64,000 nt of DNA from Xanthomonas boreopolis (GTDB taxonomy: Bacteria > Pseudomonadota > Gammaproteobacteria > Xanthomonadales > Xanthomonadaceae). The position numbers were made by a program, and so were the translations under genes. The DNA lies in NCBI GenBank assembly GCA_014654535.1, contig BNBA01000003.1:124001-188000 (forward strand). The letters run 5' to 3'. The first letter of the stretch is position 1, and every line of letters starts with the position of its first letter. Below are positions 7,828 through 17,597 of the stretch, piece after piece. The notes under the pieces were generated by a model, which had not been told where the DNA came from, did not search any database, and saw only the letters and a program-made list of their open reading frames with translations.

Positions 7828-8565
7828 ATGCTCCGCCTTGCCATCGCCCTGCTGCTTGCCGTCCTGCTGCCGTGTTCGTCCGCGGCCGCAGCGCCCGTTC
7901 CCGAGACCGCCATGCGCGTGCTGATCTTCAGCAAGACCGCCACGTTCCGCCACGACTCCATTCCCACCGCGATCGCGACGGTACGGCGGCTGGCGGAGGA
8001 GCAGGGCATGCAGGCCGATGCCAGCGAGGATCCGGCGGCGTTCACCGATGCGGCCTTGGCGCGCTATCGCGTGGTGGTATTCGCCAACACCACCGGCGAG
8101 GTGCTGGATGCGGCGCAGCAGGCCGCGTTCGAGCGCTTCATCCGCGCCGGCGGCGGTTTCGTCGGCATCCACTCCGCGGCGGACACCGGCTACGAATGGC
8201 CCTGGTACGGGAAACTGGTGGCCGCCTACTTCGGCGGGCATCCGCCCGGATTGCAGGGCAGCCGGGTACAGCCCGAGCGCGATGGCCGGCCGGACGGCGA
8301 AGCCTGGCCGGTCCGCGACGAGCTGTACAACTACCGCAGCAATCCGCGCGGGCAGGTGCAGGTGCTCGCCACGATCGACGAGAAGCTGTACGAAGGCGGG
8401 ACCATGGGCGCCGACCATCCCATTGCCTGGTGCCATGCCTTCGACGGTGGCCGTGCGTGGTACACGGGACTGGGGCACGATGCGGCGATCTATGCCGATC
8501 CGCATTTCCTGGCGCAGTTGCGTGGCGGATTGCGGTACGCGGCGGGCATCGCGCCGGGCTGTTGA
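7828..8565 (+). CDS. ThuA-like domain protein, exported
   Basis: Protein of 245 residues with a signal peptide (about 1-24, MLRLAIALLLAVLLPCSSAA). A ThuA-like fold related to class I glutamine amidotransferase folds follows: VLIFSKTATFRHDSIP, then GGGFVGIHSAADT, YFGGHPPG, and DHPIAWCHAF with GRAWYTGLGH. ThuA domains occur in trehalose utilisation proteins and many secreted proteins of unclear activity, often tied to carbohydrate turnover. No glutaminase cysteine triad is evident. It follows the DUF819 gene on the same strand. The role is unassigned. Confidence 0.85.
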   Translation: MLRLAIALLLAVLLPCSSAAAAPVPETAMRVLIFSKTATFRHDSIPTAIATVRRLAEEQGMQADASEDPAAFTDAALARYRVVVFANTTGEVLDAAQQAAFERFIRAGGGFVGIHSAADTGYEWPWYGKLVAAYFGGHPPGLQGSRVQPERDGRPDGEAWPVRDELYNYRSNPRGQVQVLATIDEKLYEGGTMGADHPIAWCHAFDGGRAWYTGLGHDAAIYADPHFLAQLRGGLRYAAGIAPGC

Positions 8566-8650
8566 GCGTCTGAAGGCGCCCGTTGGGAGGCTGCAGTCCT
8601 GGCAGCTCTATCGCTGTTGCCTTGCAAGAGCGGTTTCCTTCCTCGGATAG

Positions 8651-8683
8651 AGACATGCGCGAGTCATCGGCTCGCGCATGTCT
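8651..8683. repeat. Perfect 13-base hairpin downstream of the ThuA gene
   Basis: AGACATGCGCGAG and CTCGCGCATGTCT are exact complements around the loop TCATCGG. No T-run follows, so it is either a Rho-independent-like 3' end without U tract or a REP unit. It lies in the convergent gap between the ThuA-like gene and yjiX. Confidence 0.7.
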
Positions 8684-8871
8684 GGACGGACCGGCCGATC
8701 GGCCGATAGGGCGCGCCCAGGTTTCCGTGCTTCGTGCTCGCATTCCGTCGTTGTCGAACACGACATGCTCGGCCATCGGCGACGACGGAGTCCGGCACGC
8801 CGCCGGAACGCGCTGCGGCGCGCATTGTTCAAGAGCCGTGTTGGCCGGGAGCAAGGGAGCCTGCGGGAATG
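8684..8871. other. Rest of the convergent gap between the ThuA gene and yjiX
   Basis: With the hairpin at 8651 and the terminator at 8872, this fills a gene-free stretch of about 350 bases (8566-8921). No protein-like frame with a ribosome site was seen. The sequence is somewhat less GC-skewed than the flanking genes and may be decayed coding DNA. Confidence 0.4.
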
Positions 8872-8896
8872 AAAACAGGCGGCCCGGAGGCCGCCT
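8872..8896 (-). terminator. Intrinsic terminator after yjiX-cstA
   Basis: Read on the minus strand, AGGCGGCC - TCCG - GGCCGCCT is followed by GTTTTC. The perfect 8-base stem lies 25 bases past the yjiX stop. Confidence 0.85.
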
Positions 8897-8921
8897 GCCG
8901 GTGTCGTCGCCCGGGGAAGGT

Positions 8922-9146
8922 TCAACAGCAGCGGAAGCCGCTCTTGCCGCCGTAGCGGGCTTCCTGGCGCTCGCGGAAGAAGGTCGGGTAGTCCATGACC
9001 GGACGGTCCGGGTGCTTCTCCAGCATGTGCCGTACGTAGTTGTCGTAGTCGGGTATGCCGCAGCACAGCCGCGCGGTCTGCACCAGGCGCCGCCAGAAGC
9101 GGCGGTGCGCCTGGTACTGCCCGACCGGGACCAGGTCCGTACTCAT
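8922..9146 (-). CDS. YbdD/YjiX family small protein
   Basis: Protein of 74 residues with the family signature [14 protein letters not shown] and [16 protein letters not shown], and a Cys-rich end (GFRCC). Members are always found next to CstA/BtsT-type pyruvate or peptide carriers and are thought to be accessory to them. Here its ATG overlaps the cstA stop by one base (TGATG), so the two genes are translationally coupled. A terminator follows. The precise molecular role is not known. Confidence 0.9.
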   Translation of the reverse strand: MSTDLVPVGQYQAHRRFWRRLVQTARLCCGIPDYDNYVRHMLEKHPDRPVMDYPTFFRERQEARYGGKSGFRCC

Positions 9147-11227
9147 CACAGGTCCGCCATCTGGGCCGGGGTGAGCGCGACGTACGGCGTTTCCTTGTCG
9201 GTGCGCTGCGCATTGCGCCGGGCGGCCACGATCGTCTTGATCGAGTAGATCAGCGTCGCGAACACCACGAACAGGAACAGCACGGTCAAGCCGGTATTGA
9301 CGTAGGCGTTGGTGACGATCTGCTGCATCTGCGCCACACTCTTGGCCGGGGCCGTGACCGTGCCGCTGGCGATGGCGGCCTGGAACTTGTGCGCCTGCGC
9401 CAGGAAGCCCTGTGCCGGGTTGCTGTCGAAGATCTTGATCAGCCCGGCATAGCTGGTGCAGATCAGCAGCCATACCGCCGGTACCGCGGTGACCCAGGCG
9501 TAGCGGTCGCGCTTCATCTTGAACAGTACCACCGTGCCCAGCATCAGCGCGATGCCGGCCAGCATCTGGTTGGAGATGCCGAACAGCGGCCACAGCGTCT
9601 GGATGCCGCCGAACGGATCGACCACGCCGGTGTAGAGCAGGTAGCCCCACAGCGCCACGCAGCCGGCGGTGGCGATGATGTTGGCGGTCCACGACTCGGT
9701 GCGGCGCATCGCCGGGACGAAGTTGCCGATCAGGTCCTGCAGCATGAAGCGGCCGGCGCGGGTGCCGGCATCCACCGCGGTCAGGATGAAAAGCGCCTCG
9801 AACAGGATCGCGAAGTGGTACCAGAACGCCATCATCGCGTCGCTGCCGCTGGGGATGGCCTCGTGCAGGATCTGCGCGATGCCCACCGCCAGCGTCGGCG
9901 CGCCGCCGGCGCGGTGCAGGATGGTTGGCTCGCCGATCGCCGCGGCCGTGGCTTCCAGCTGCTCGGGACTGATGGTGAAGCCCCAGGTGTTGGTGATGTA
10001 GTGCGCGGCCGAGACCGCATCGGCGCCGATCACCGCCGCCGGGCTGTTCATCGCGAAGTAGATGCCCGGCTCGATGATCGCGGCGGCCACCAGCGCCATC
10101 ACCGCGACGAACGACTCCATCAGCATGCCGCCGTAGCCGATGTAGCGCATGTGGCCTTCGTTGGCGAGCAGCTTCGGCGTCGTGCCCGAGGAGATCAGCG
10201 CGTGGAAGCCGGAGACCGCGCCGCAGGCGATGGTGATGAACAGGAACGGGAAGATGCCGCCCTTCCAGACCGGGCCGTCGCCGCTGGCGGCGAACTGGGT
10301 GAGCGCCGGCATCTTCAGGTCGGGCATCACGATCAGGATGCCGATCGCCAGCGCGATGATGGTGCCGATCTTGAGGAAGGTGGACAGGTAGTCGCGCGGC
10401 GCCAGCAGCAGCCACACCGGCAGCACCGAGGCGACGAAGCCGTAGCCGATCAGCATCCAGGTGATCTGGGTGCCGGTGAAGGTGAAGGCCGGGCCCCAGG
10501 TCGGGTCGGCCGCGACCTTGCCGCCGAACCAGATCGCCGCCAGCAGCAGGATCAGGCCGACCACGGAGATCTCGCCGATCTTGCCGGGCCGGATGTAGCG
10601 CATGTAGATGCCCATCAGGATCGCGATCGGCATCGTCGCGATCACGGTGAACATGCCCCAGGGGCTTTCCGCCAGCGCCTTCACCACCACCATCGCCAGC
10701 ACCGCCAGGATGATGATCATGATCAGGAAGGCGCCGAACAGCGCGATGGTGCCGGGCACCTGGCCCATTTCCTCGCGCACCAGGTCGCCGAGCGAGCGGC
10801 CGTTGCGGCGGCTGGACAGGAACAGGACCATGAAGTCCTGCACCGCGCCGGCGAAGACCACGCCGACCACCAGCCACAGCAGGCCCGGCAGGTAGCCCAT
10901 CTGCGCGGCCAGCACCGGGCCGACCAGCGGGCCGGCGCCGGCGATCGCGGCGAAGTGGTGGCCGAACAGGACGTGCTTGTTGGTCGGCACGTAGTCCAGA
11001 CCGTCGTTGTTGAGTACCGCGGGCGTGGCCCGGGTCGTATCGAGCTGCATCACCTTGTTGGCGACGAACAGCGCGTAGAAGCGATAGGCGATGAGATAGA
11101 TCGAGACGGCGGCGACCACGATCCACAGCGCGTTGATGTGCTCGCCGCGCCGCAATGCCACCGTCCCTAGACAGAACGCGCCCACGACCGCGAGCGCGGC
11201 CCAGGCCAGCTTCGAGAAACCTTTCAT
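9146..11227 (-). CDS. cstA: CstA family carbon-starvation / pyruvate transporter
   Basis: Inner-membrane carrier of 693 residues with about sixteen hydrophobic segments, of the CstA/BtsT family that takes up pyruvate (and in some reports peptides) when carbon is scarce. The family-specific block [19 protein letters not shown] lies near residues 90-110, with VFAGAVQDF shortly after and [11 protein letters not shown] around 360. A GGAGGG ribosome site precedes the ATG at 11227. It is the first gene of a two-gene unit with yjiX. No LytS/LytT or BtsSR sensor is nearby, so the mode of induction is not evident. Confidence 0.93.
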   Translation of the reverse strand: MKGFSKLAWAALAVVGAFCLGTVALRRGEHINALWIVVAAVSIYLIAYRFYALFVANKVMQLDTTRATPAVLNNDGLDYVPTNKHVLFGHHFAAIAGAGPLVGPVLAAQMGYLPGLLWLVVGVVFAGAVQDFMVLFLSSRRNGRSLGDLVREEMGQVPGTIALFGAFLIMIIILAVLAMVVVKALAESPWGMFTVIATMPIAILMGIYMRYIRPGKIGEISVVGLILLLAAIWFGGKVAADPTWGPAFTFTGTQITWMLIGYGFVASVLPVWLLLAPRDYLSTFLKIGTIIALAIGILIVMPDLKMPALTQFAASGDGPVWKGGIFPFLFITIACGAVSGFHALISSGTTPKLLANEGHMRYIGYGGMLMESFVAVMALVAAAIIEPGIYFAMNSPAAVIGADAVSAAHYITNTWGFTISPEQLEATAAAIGEPTILHRAGGAPTLAVGIAQILHEAIPSGSDAMMAFWYHFAILFEALFILTAVDAGTRAGRFMLQDLIGNFVPAMRRTESWTANIIATAGCVALWGYLLYTGVVDPFGGIQTLWPLFGISNQMLAGIALMLGTVVLFKMKRDRYAWVTAVPAVWLLICTSYAGLIKIFDSNPAQGFLAQAHKFQAAIASGTVTAPAKSVAQMQQIVTNAYVNTGLTVLFLFVVFATLIYSIKTIVAARRNAQRTDKETPYVALTPAQMADL

Positions 11228-11452
11228 GCACGTCCCTCCGGAAAGACCGGTTAAGGTTCCCCCCCTGCCGCGGGCCGGTCAATCCCGCCGGCGTGGCGGC
11301 CGCTACCACTTTGGTCGTAGGCGGCGGCGCCGGCCGCGGGCGGGAGCCTGCCTGCGCCAGCCCGGCGCTTCTGGAACAATGGGTTGCGTCGTTCGCCATT
11401 GGCGCCCGCGGCCCGGGCGCCCATATCCGCGGTTTCCAACAGGAGCGCTTCC

Positions 11453-12277
11453 ATGAGCGACACTTCCCGCATCCCCTCCGCGAGGATCCTGCGGACCCTG
11501 CATGGCCAGCCGACCTCCGATGGCGCCGGCGTCAAGCTGACGCGCGTCATCGGCACGCCCGAGCTGCCGGACCTGGATCCGTTCCTGATGCTGGACGAGT
11601 TCGGCACCGACCGGGCCGAGGACTACATCGCCGGCTTTCCCGAGCTGGACGGGCGCATGCGCCACCGCGACAACCACGGCAACGAAGGCCTGCTGACGCC
11701 GGGCAGCGTGCAGTGGATGACCGCCGGGCGCGGCCTGGTGCATTCGGAAATGCCCGAGCAGGAGTCCGGGCGGATGCGCGGCTTCCAGTTGTGGGTGAAC
11801 CTGCCCGCCAAGGACAAGATGACCGAGCCGAAGTACCAGGAGTTCGCCCCGGACCGCATCCCGGTGGCGACGCCGGCGGACGGCGTCGCGGTAAAGGTGA
11901 TCGCCGGCCGGGTCGGGGAGGTCGCCGGCCCGATCGTGCAGCCGGCGACCGATCCGCTGTACCTGGATATCGAGCTGGCGCCCGGCGCGAGTTGGGACTA
12001 CCTGCTGCCGGCCGGGCACAACGCGTTCGCCTATGCCTTCGAAGGAGGGCTGGCAGTGGGCGAGGGCGACGACGCGCGGCCGTTGGAGACGCGGCAGCTG
12101 GCCGTGCTCGGCGGCGGCGAACGCCTGCAGCTGCGCGCCGGCCAGCAGGGCGCACGCCTGATCCTGGTCGCCGGCCGGCCGCTGCGCGAGCCGGTGATGC
12201 GCTACGGGCCGTTCGTGATGAACACCCGGCAGGAATTGATGCAGGCCTTCGTGGACTTCCAGGAAGGACGCTTCTGA
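11453..12277 (+). CDS. Pirin family protein lacking the HPHR metal-site segment
   Basis: Bicupin pirin of 274 residues. The family's N-terminal cupin normally contains HPHRGFETVTY just after GFP, supplying two of the four iron ligands. Here GFPE (about residues 65-68) is followed directly by [13 protein letters not shown], so about twelve residues are missing in frame. The other ligand pair (His and Glu of LVHSEMPEQ) remains, as does the [11 protein letters not shown] strand. Pirins have reported quercetinase or regulatory roles. Loss of half of the metal site should abolish metal-dependent activity unless metal is bound in another way. AGGAG lies before the ATG. It is followed by osmC after 44 bases. 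The second pirin at 14461 is intact. Confidence 0.88.
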   Translation: MSDTSRIPSARILRTLHGQPTSDGAGVKLTRVIGTPELPDLDPFLMLDEFGTDRAEDYIAGFPELDGRMRHRDNHGNEGLLTPGSVQWMTAGRGLVHSEMPEQESGRMRGFQLWVNLPAKDKMTEPKYQEFAPDRIPVATPADGVAVKVIAGRVGEVAGPIVQPATDPLYLDIELAPGASWDYLLPAGHNAFAYAFEGGLAVGEGDDARPLETRQLAVLGGGERLQLRAGQQGARLILVAGRPLREPVMRYGPFVMNTRQELMQAFVDFQEGRF

Positions 12278-12321
12278 GACCCGCGGCCGGCACCAGCCGG
12301 TCGCCTTGCAGCGGAGAACGC

Positions 12322-12726
12322 ATGAGCGAGACCACGATCGTCACCGCGCGCAGCGAGGCTGCGCCGTACCACGTCGTCATCGACGACGGCCGCCATTCGT
12401 GGAGCGCCGACACGGTGCCCGCCAATGGCGGCGCCGATGCCGCGCCCGATCCCGAGGCGCTGGTGCTGGGCGCGCTGGGCGCCTGCACCGCGATCACGCT
12501 GCGGATGTTCGCCGCGCGCAAGCAGTGGCCGTTGCAGGGCATCACGGTGCACCTGCGGTACGGCAAGCGCGATGCCACCGGGACCGCGATCGAGCGCAAC
12601 GTCGTACTGCAGGGGGCGCTCGACGACGCGCAGCGCCAGAAGCTGCTGGAGATCGCCGAGAAATGCCCGATCCACCGGCTGCTCACCGGTGAGGTCGGCA
12701 TCGCCACCACGCTGGCGCCCGCCTGA
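12322..12726 (+). CDS. OsmC/Ohr family peroxiredoxin-like protein
   Basis: OsmC-like protein of 134 residues with the two catalytic cysteines in the right contexts: Cys55 in LGACTAIT and Cys115 in EKCPIHRLL. The family reduces organic or fatty-acid hydroperoxides using dithiol cofactors. It lies 44 bases behind the pirin gene and is probably co-transcribed, linking both to oxidative stress by inference. Cytoplasmic, of ordinary length. Confidence 0.9.
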   Translation: MSETTIVTARSEAAPYHVVIDDGRHSWSADTVPANGGADAAPDPEALVLGALGACTAITLRMFAARKQWPLQGITVHLRYGKRDATGTAIERNVVLQGALDDAQRQKLLEIAEKCPIHRLLTGEVGIATTLAPA

Positions 12727-12910
12727 CGCCGCCATCGCGGGGATCCGGTCGAACGGAGGTGGAGATGCCTGGCAGGATCAGGCCGGTCGCGCGCCGCAGG
12801 CGTTGCGGCATGCACCGGGAATAGTTCCCGGCGCATCAGCCAATCCGTGCCGGGAAGATGGCGGAGCCGATCGAGATGGACCGGCTCCAGGCCACGCTTG
12901 CGCGCGATGC

Positions 12911-12947
12911 GGCTCGACCCGCCGGCGGGATCTCCGCCGGCGGGTCG
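12911..12947. terminator. Long perfect hairpin between osmC and aqpZ
   Basis: Arms CTCGACCCGCCGGCGG (12911-12926) and CCGCCGGCGGGTCGAG (12932-12947) pair over all 16 bases around GATCT. It lies 9 bases beyond the aqpZ stop on the minus strand and also behind osmC. No U-run follows on either strand, so it may work as a 3'-end stabiliser or a bidirectional terminator. Confidence 0.65.
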
Positions 12948-12955
12948 AGCGGGTT

Positions 12956-13672
12956 TCAATGTTTCCCCAGCGCCTTGTAGATCACGCCGCCGAGCGCACC
13001 GCCGATCAGCGGCGCCACCCAGAACAGCCACAGCTGGCCGATCGCGCCGCTGCCGGCGAACAGCGCCACGCCGGTGGAGCGTGCCGGGTTCACCGAGGTG
13101 TTGGTCACCGGGATGCTGATCAGGTGGATCAGCGTGAGCGCCAGGCCGATCGCGATCGGCGCGAAGCCGGTCGGCGCGTTGGCATGGGTCGAGCCCATGA
13201 TCACCAGCAGGAACACCGCGGTCAGCACCACCTCGCACAGGAACGCCGCCGCCAGCGAATAGCCGCCCGGCGACAATGCGCCGTAGCCGTTGCTGGCGAA
13301 TGCGCCGGCCTGGCTGCCGTCGATCGCGAAGCCGGCGCTGCCCTGCGCGATCTGCAACAGGATGAAGCCGGCGAAGATCGCACCCGCGACCTGCGCGACC
13401 ACGTAGGGCACCAGGTCGGCGAGCGGGAAGCGCCCGCCGGCCCACAGCCCGAAGCTCACCGCCGGGTTGAAGTGCCCCCCCGAGATGTGGCCGAACGCAT
13501 AGGCGCCGGTGAGCACGGTGAGGCCGAACGCCAGGGCCACGCCGAGGAAACCGATGCCGAGGGGATTGCCGTCGCCGCCGAACTTCGCGGCGAGTACCGC
13601 GCTGCCGCAACCGCCGAGGACCAGCCAGAACGTACCGAGGAACTCCGCCGTCAATCGTTTAGCCAGTGACAT
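12956..13672 (-). CDS. aqpZ: Aquaporin Z
   Basis: Water channel of 238 residues with six membrane helices and both half-helix NPA motifs: HFNPAVSFG (69-71) and SVNPARSTG (195-197, followed by Arg198 of the selectivity filter). His183 fits the second filter position of water-selective aquaporins rather than glycerol facilitators. The N-terminal [15 protein letters not shown] is typical of AqpZ. It is a single gene with a 16-base hairpin after its stop. The upstream neighbour on the same strand is an exported hypothetical protein, apparently separate. Confidence 0.95.
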   Translation of the reverse strand: MSLAKRLTAEFLGTFWLVLGGCGSAVLAAKFGGDGNPLGIGFLGVALAFGLTVLTGAYAFGHISGGHFNPAVSFGLWAGGRFPLADLVPYVVAQVAGAIFAGFILLQIAQGSAGFAIDGSQAGAFASNGYGALSPGGYSLAAAFLCEVVLTAVFLLVIMGSTHANAPTGFAPIAIGLALTLIHLISIPVTNTSVNPARSTGVALFAGSGAIGQLWLFWVAPLIGGALGGVIYKALGKH

Positions 13673-13755
13673 GGTCGACTCCTGAGCAAGCCCGCCCGGA
13701 CTGGGCGGGATGCGCCATTCAATACTCGCGCCGCGCCAGGTTCAACAGGGGGGGC

Positions 13756-14211
13756 TCAGCGGCCGAGCGCCAGGCTGGCCGGTTCCAGGTCCAGGCTCTG
13801 CACCAGCGACTGCACCGAGGCCAGCTCGTCGCCGCTCGCGGCATCGATCCAGATCTGGGCATAGCGATGCTTGCCGAGCTCGGCCACGGTGATGCGGCGC
13901 GATTCCATTTCAGGCAGCTGGCGCCCGCCCAGGTCGAGCCTGTACCAGTACATCGATTCGCCGCCGATCTCGCCCTTCTCGGCGCGGCGATCGCGCGAGA
14001 GTACGATGCCGGGATCGCGGGTGGTGAACATCAGGCCCACCACTTGCCTGCCTTCGGCATTGGAGGCCTTGCAGGCGAGGTAGTCGCTGCCGGCCTGCTG
14101 GTTCCATTGCAGGCCCGAGGACGGTGGCAGGGTGGGGCAGGCGGTTTGCTGCTGGGCCCACGCGGACGCGGACAGCAACGACAGGCCGACGAGGCGGAAA
14201 GCGGATTTCAT
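13756..14211 (-). CDS. Exported hypothetical protein
   Basis: Protein of 151 residues with a clear signal peptide (MKSAFRLVGLSLLSASAWA, cleavage near residue 19). The mature part has two cysteines (TACPTLPPS and YLACKASN), which may pair in the periplasm. It is mostly beta-like, ending in VQSLDLEPASLALGR. No known domain was recognised. Its nearest gene on the same strand is aqpZ, 83 bases downstream, with no evidence of a functional link. Confidence 0.65.
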   Translation of the reverse strand: MKSAFRLVGLSLLSASAWAQQQTACPTLPPSSGLQWNQQAGSDYLACKASNAEGRQVVGLMFTTRDPGIVLSRDRRAEKGEIGGESMYWYRLDLGGRQLPEMESRRITVAELGKHRYAQIWIDAASGDELASVQSLVQSLDLEPASLALGR

Positions 14212-14460
14212 TCAAGGTTCCCCGGACAGAAAAGGACCCCGCACATGGAGCGTGCGGCGCTCTCGTGAAGGACCCACGATGGAGGCCATCCGGCGATGCA
14301 CCGTGTTGCGTCAAGCGTTGCCCGGGCCACCCTCCCCGATCGCCCGTACAGCGCCCCCCTTGGCGCACCCCCGACGTGCCCGGCCAGGCGACCAGGCCGG
14401 GCCACGATAACCAAGCCCGGCGGCCGTGACAAATCCCGCCGCGACGGTCTTGCCGCCGGC

Positions 14461-15354
14461 TCAGGGATAGTTCGGCGGCTTGGGGGCGGGCTGCTCGGGC
14501 AGGGGGATGAACTCCTGGTCGTCGCCCGGGATGGTACCGAAGCGGCCGTTGCGCCAGTCCTCCTTGGCCTGTTCGATGCGCTCCCTGGAGCTGGACACGA
14601 AGTTCCACCACAGGTGCCGGTGGGCATCGAGGGGCTCGCCGCCCATCAGCATGGCCTTCAGCGGGGTCTTGGCGCGCAGGCGCGCACGGCTGCCGGGTTC
14701 GGGGACCACCAGGTGGCGCGCAGGGATGTCCACGCCGTCCAGTTGCGCCTCGCCTTCGAGGATGTAGAGCGAGCGTTCGCGATGGCCGGCGTCGAGATCG
14801 ACCTCCGCGTCCGGCTCCAGGTCGATCGCGACGTTGAGCGTGTCGGCGAAGACCTTCACCGGCGACTCCTCGCCATAGGCGCGGCCCGCGATCACGCGCA
14901 GCCAGGCGCCGCCGCGGCGCTGCTGCGGCAGGGTCGCGGCGGCGTGGTGATAGAACGCGGGCTCGACCTCCTCATGCTCCTTCGGCAGCGCGACCCAGGT
15001 CTGCATGCCATGCAGGCGCTGCTCGTTCCGGCGCGCCTGCTGGGGCGAGCGCTCGGAGTGGGCGATGCCGCGGCCGGCGGTCATCCAGTTCACGTCGCCG
15101 GGCTGGATCACCTGGTCGGAACCGAGCGTGTCGCGGTGCTGGATCGCGCCGGCCCACAGGAACGTCACCGTGGCCAGGCCGATGTGCGGATGCGGGCGCA
15201 CGTCGATGCCGCGGCCGGGCTCGAACACCGCCGGCCCCATGTGGTCCACGAACACGAACGGGCCGACGCTGCGCATCTGCAGGGTCGGCACCGCACGGCG
15301 CACGGTGAGGCCGTCGCCCAGGTCGTGGGTGCGGGGATCGATGATCGTGGTCAT
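14461..15354 (-). CDS. Pirin family protein, metal site intact
   Basis: Bicupin protein of 297 residues. The iron-site block is complete: RPHPHIGLATVTFLW, then QHRDTLGSDQ, GDVNWMTAGRGIAHSER with the second ligand pair (His, Glu). The protein ends in a Pro-rich tail (EQPAPKPPNYP). It resembles the YhhW/quercetinase-like branch of pirins. The true physiological role is unsettled. The ATG at 15354 (MTTIIDPRTH) is chosen over one at 15393 because the cupin starts straight after it. The nfi gene lies 58 bases upstream on the same strand. Confidence 0.9.
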   Translation of the reverse strand: MTTIIDPRTHDLGDGLTVRRAVPTLQMRSVGPFVFVDHMGPAVFEPGRGIDVRPHPHIGLATVTFLWAGAIQHRDTLGSDQVIQPGDVNWMTAGRGIAHSERSPQQARRNEQRLHGMQTWVALPKEHEEVEPAFYHHAAATLPQQRRGGAWLRVIAGRAYGEESPVKVFADTLNVAIDLEPDAEVDLDAGHRERSLYILEGEAQLDGVDIPARHLVVPEPGSRARLRAKTPLKAMLMGGEPLDAHRHLWWNFVSSSRERIEQAKEDWRNGRFGTIPGDDQEFIPLPEQPAPKPPNYP

Positions 15355-15412
15355 GCGCGGGCTCCGGCGTGGATCGAGGCGGCAGGATGGCACGGGCGGT
15401 GGCGAGGAGGGG

Positions 15413-16126
15413 TCACGGCGGGGAAATGGGGTGTTCCAGCGGCGGCATGTCGCCGCGGCGCGAGGCCAGGCGGTCCGCCAGCCGGGTCGGTTCGGGCAGC
15501 CGGTAGCCGCGCAGCGTGCGCTGCGTCCAGGCCAGGGCCGAATCGAGGCCGATGCCGTGCCCGGGCGAGACGATCAGCGGATTGCAGCGCGCCTTGCTGC
15601 GCAATGCCCAGCCGACCTGCTCGCCGTGCAGCTCGATCGGGGTGTGGTCGCCGGCGGCTTCGCCCGGCGGTTCGAACCGGCCGGCAAGCGGCTTCTTGGC
15701 CACGCCCAGCGTCGGCAGCCCGGTCGCCACGCCGAAGTGCGCGGCGATGCCGAGCCGGCGCGGATGGGCGATGCCCTGGCCGTCGATGAACACCAGCTCC
15801 GGCCGCCGCGACAGTTGCGCCAGCGCCTGCAACAGCGCCGGCAGCTCGCGGAAGCTGAGCAGGCCGGGCACGTAGGGCATCGAGGTCGGCACGCGCGCGA
15901 CCTGCAGCTCGAGCGGCCGCAGCGTGCGCGCGTCCAGCAGCACCGCCGCGGCGCGGGTGGTGGCGCCGGCGTCCTCGAAGCCGACGTCGAAGCCCGCCAG
16001 CAGCGACGGGGAGGACGGGAACAGGTCGCGCAGCAGCACCTGCCGCGCCAGTTCCTTCTGCAGCGCGCGTGCGCGCTGGACGCTGCCGTCCCAGCCCGGG
16101 AACACGGATGAAGTCTCGGTCGTCAT
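15413..16126 (-). CDS. nfi: Endonuclease V (deoxyinosine 3'-endonuclease)
   Basis: Repair nuclease of 237 residues that nicks DNA at the second phosphodiester bond 3' of hypoxanthine. The RNase-H-like active site is visible: Asp47 (AGFDVGFED), Glu94 in [11 protein letters not shown] (84-94), and Asp115 in [22 protein letters not shown] (about 141-147) completes the metal-binding fold. The start is placed at ATG 16126 ([11 protein letters not shown]); an in-frame ATG at 16153 is possible but would put the start inside an inverted repeat. It is divergent from gpmA. Confidence 0.93.
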   Translation of the reverse strand: MTTETSSVFPGWDGSVQRARALQKELARQVLLRDLFPSSPSLLAGFDVGFEDAGATTRAAAVLLDARTLRPLELQVARVPTSMPYVPGLLSFRELPALLQALAQLSRRPELVFIDGQGIAHPRRLGIAAHFGVATGLPTLGVAKKPLAGRFEPPGEAAGDHTPIELHGEQVGWALRSKARCNPLIVSPGHGIGLDSALAWTQRTLRGYRLPEPTRLADRLASRRGDMPPLEHPISPP

Positions 16127-16129
16127 GGG

Positions 16130-16159
16130 CCAAGCATGCACGGGACGGGGCATGCTTGG
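16130..16159. repeat. Inverted repeat between nfi and gpmA
   Basis: Perfect 10-base arms CCAAGCATGC and GCATGCTTGG with a 10-base spacer, lying four bases before the nfi start in a divergent promoter region. It could be an operator or an untranslated-leader hairpin of nfi. Confidence 0.5.
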
Positions 16160-16228
16160 CGTGACCGGGCTCGGAACGCGTGACGCCCGCTACAATCGGC
16201 GTCCTCACCCGCGTCCCGGAGATCCGTA

Positions 16229-16978
16229 GTGACCCGCAAACTCGTATTGCTGCGCCATGGCCAGAGCCAATGGAACCTGGAAAACCGCTTCACCGGCTGG
16301 GTGGACGTGGACCTGACCGAGCAGGGCCGCGCCGAGGCCGCCGCCGCCGGCCGCCTGATGAAGGAAGAAGGGCTGCAGTTCGACGTCGCCCACACCTCGG
16401 TGCTCAAGCGCGCGATCCATACGCTGCAGGCCGCGCTGGCCGAGCTGGACCAGGACTGGCTGCCGGTGCACAAGAGCTGGCGGCTCAACGAGCGCCACTA
16501 CGGCGGCCTGCAGGGCCTGGACAAGGCCGAGACCGCCGCCAAGCACGGCGAGGAACAGGTCAAGATCTGGCGCCGTTCCTACGACATCCCGCCGCCGCCG
16601 ATGGACCTGGAGGACCCGGGCCATCCCTCGCACGACCGCCGCTACGCCGGGCTGGACCGCAAGGCGCTGCCGGCCACCGAGTCGCTGGCGACCACGCTCG
16701 AGCGCGTGCTGCCGTACTGGCACGATGCGATCGCCCCGCAGCTGAAGGAAGGCAAGACGGTGCTGGTGACCGCGCACGGCAACTCGCTGCGCGCGCTTTA
16801 CAAGTACCTCAACGACGTCAGCCGCGAAGAGATCCTGGAACTCAACATCCCGACCGGCATCCCGCTGCTGTTCGAACTGGACGACCAGCTGAACGTGCAG
16901 TCCTACCGCTACCTGGGCGATCCCGAGGCCGCCAAGCGCGCCGCCGAGGCCGTGGCCAACCAGGGCAAGGCGAAGTAG
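16229..16978 (+). CDS. gpmA: 2,3-bisphosphoglycerate-dependent phosphoglycerate mutase
   Basis: Glycolytic/gluconeogenic enzyme of 249 residues that interconverts 3- and 2-phosphoglycerate through a phosphohistidine. [18 protein letters not shown] holds the catalytic His10, [13 protein letters not shown] holds the acid/base Glu (about 88), and [14 protein letters not shown] (about 182-195) holds the second His. The start is GTG at 16229. A -10-like CTACAAT lies about 35 bases upstream. It is a single gene with a terminator after it. Confidence 0.96.
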   Translation: MTRKLVLLRHGQSQWNLENRFTGWVDVDLTEQGRAEAAAAGRLMKEEGLQFDVAHTSVLKRAIHTLQAALAELDQDWLPVHKSWRLNERHYGGLQGLDKAETAAKHGEEQVKIWRRSYDIPPPPMDLEDPGHPSHDRRYAGLDRKALPATESLATTLERVLPYWHDAIAPQLKEGKTVLVTAHGNSLRALYKYLNDVSREEILELNIPTGIPLLFELDDQLNVQSYRYLGDPEAAKRAAEAVANQGKAK

Positions 16979-17000
16979 GCCCGCCCCGTCGCGACGCAGC

Positions 17001-17025
17001 AAGCCCGGCCCCGGCCGGGCCTTCC
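17001..17025 (+). terminator. GC-rich terminator between gpmA and ridA
   Basis: Stem GCCCGGCC / GGCCGGGC with a CC loop, flanked by AA and TTCC, lying between two convergent genes. It is probably used from both sides. The short T-run makes it modest. Confidence 0.65.
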
Positions 17026-17030
17026 TGCGG

Positions 17031-17456
17031 CTACGCCGCGGCGGGCATGGGGTCGCCCGCGACGGTTCCGGGCAGTTTCGCGACCACCTTGATCTCGAAC
17101 TCGAAACCGTACAGCCAGGTCACGCCGATGCCGGTCAGCGTCGGGTGCGGCGCCTCGCCCCAGTATTCGGAGGCGATCTTCCAGATCGCGTCGAACTTCG
17201 ACGCCGGATCGACGATGAACACGGTCGCGTCGATCACGTCGTCGAAGCTGCAGCCGGCCGCCGCCAGGACCGCGTTGAGATTGTCGAACGCCCGCCGCAC
17301 CTGCGCTTCCAGGCCCGGCTCGGGCGAACCGTCCTCGCGGCTGCCGACCTGCCCGGAGACGAACAGGAACCCGTTGGAGCGGATCGCCGGCGAATAGCGG
17401 TTGCGCTGGTAGAGCGCCTGGCGCCCGGCGGGAAAGACGACATCGCGTGTTGCCAT
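17031..17456 (-). CDS. RidA family protein
   Basis: RidA/YjgF-like protein of 141 residues. The family removes reactive enamine/imine intermediates or acts on related ketimines. Typical parts are seen: YSPAIRSNGFLFVSGQVG, then EAQVRRAFDNLNAVLAAAG and VIDATVFIVD. The arginine that binds the substrate carboxylate in strict RidA is not obvious in the C-terminal part (WLYGFEFEIKVVAKLPG), so this is more likely an Rid subgroup protein of other specificity. It is divergent from a LysR regulator across 141 bases, a pairing that suggests control by it. Confidence 0.85.
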   Translation of the reverse strand: MATRDVVFPAGRQALYQRNRYSPAIRSNGFLFVSGQVGSREDGSPEPGLEAQVRRAFDNLNAVLAAAGCSFDDVIDATVFIVDPASKFDAIWKIASEYWGEAPHPTLTGIGVTWLYGFEFEIKVVAKLPGTVAGDPMPAAA

Positions 17457-17597
17457 GAAAACCTCCGATGGGGACCGTGGCGGTCCGGTGTCTCGACGAT
17501 GGCGGTAGCGTAGGCGGCGGGTCCGGCCGGATAAACGCGTCGATCCGGGTATCACCGTTTGTAGAATCCAAACAGTTCCCGGGCGCCGGAGTCGTAA

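Noticed and set aside
8583-9248. Plus-strand frame of 221 residues overlapping yjiX
   Set aside because: It covers the well-supported yjiX gene and terminator and has no ribosome site.
9389-11170. Long frame antisense to cstA
   Set aside because: Translation is low-complexity Asp/His/Arg/Gln, the usual shadow of a GC-rich membrane-protein gene.
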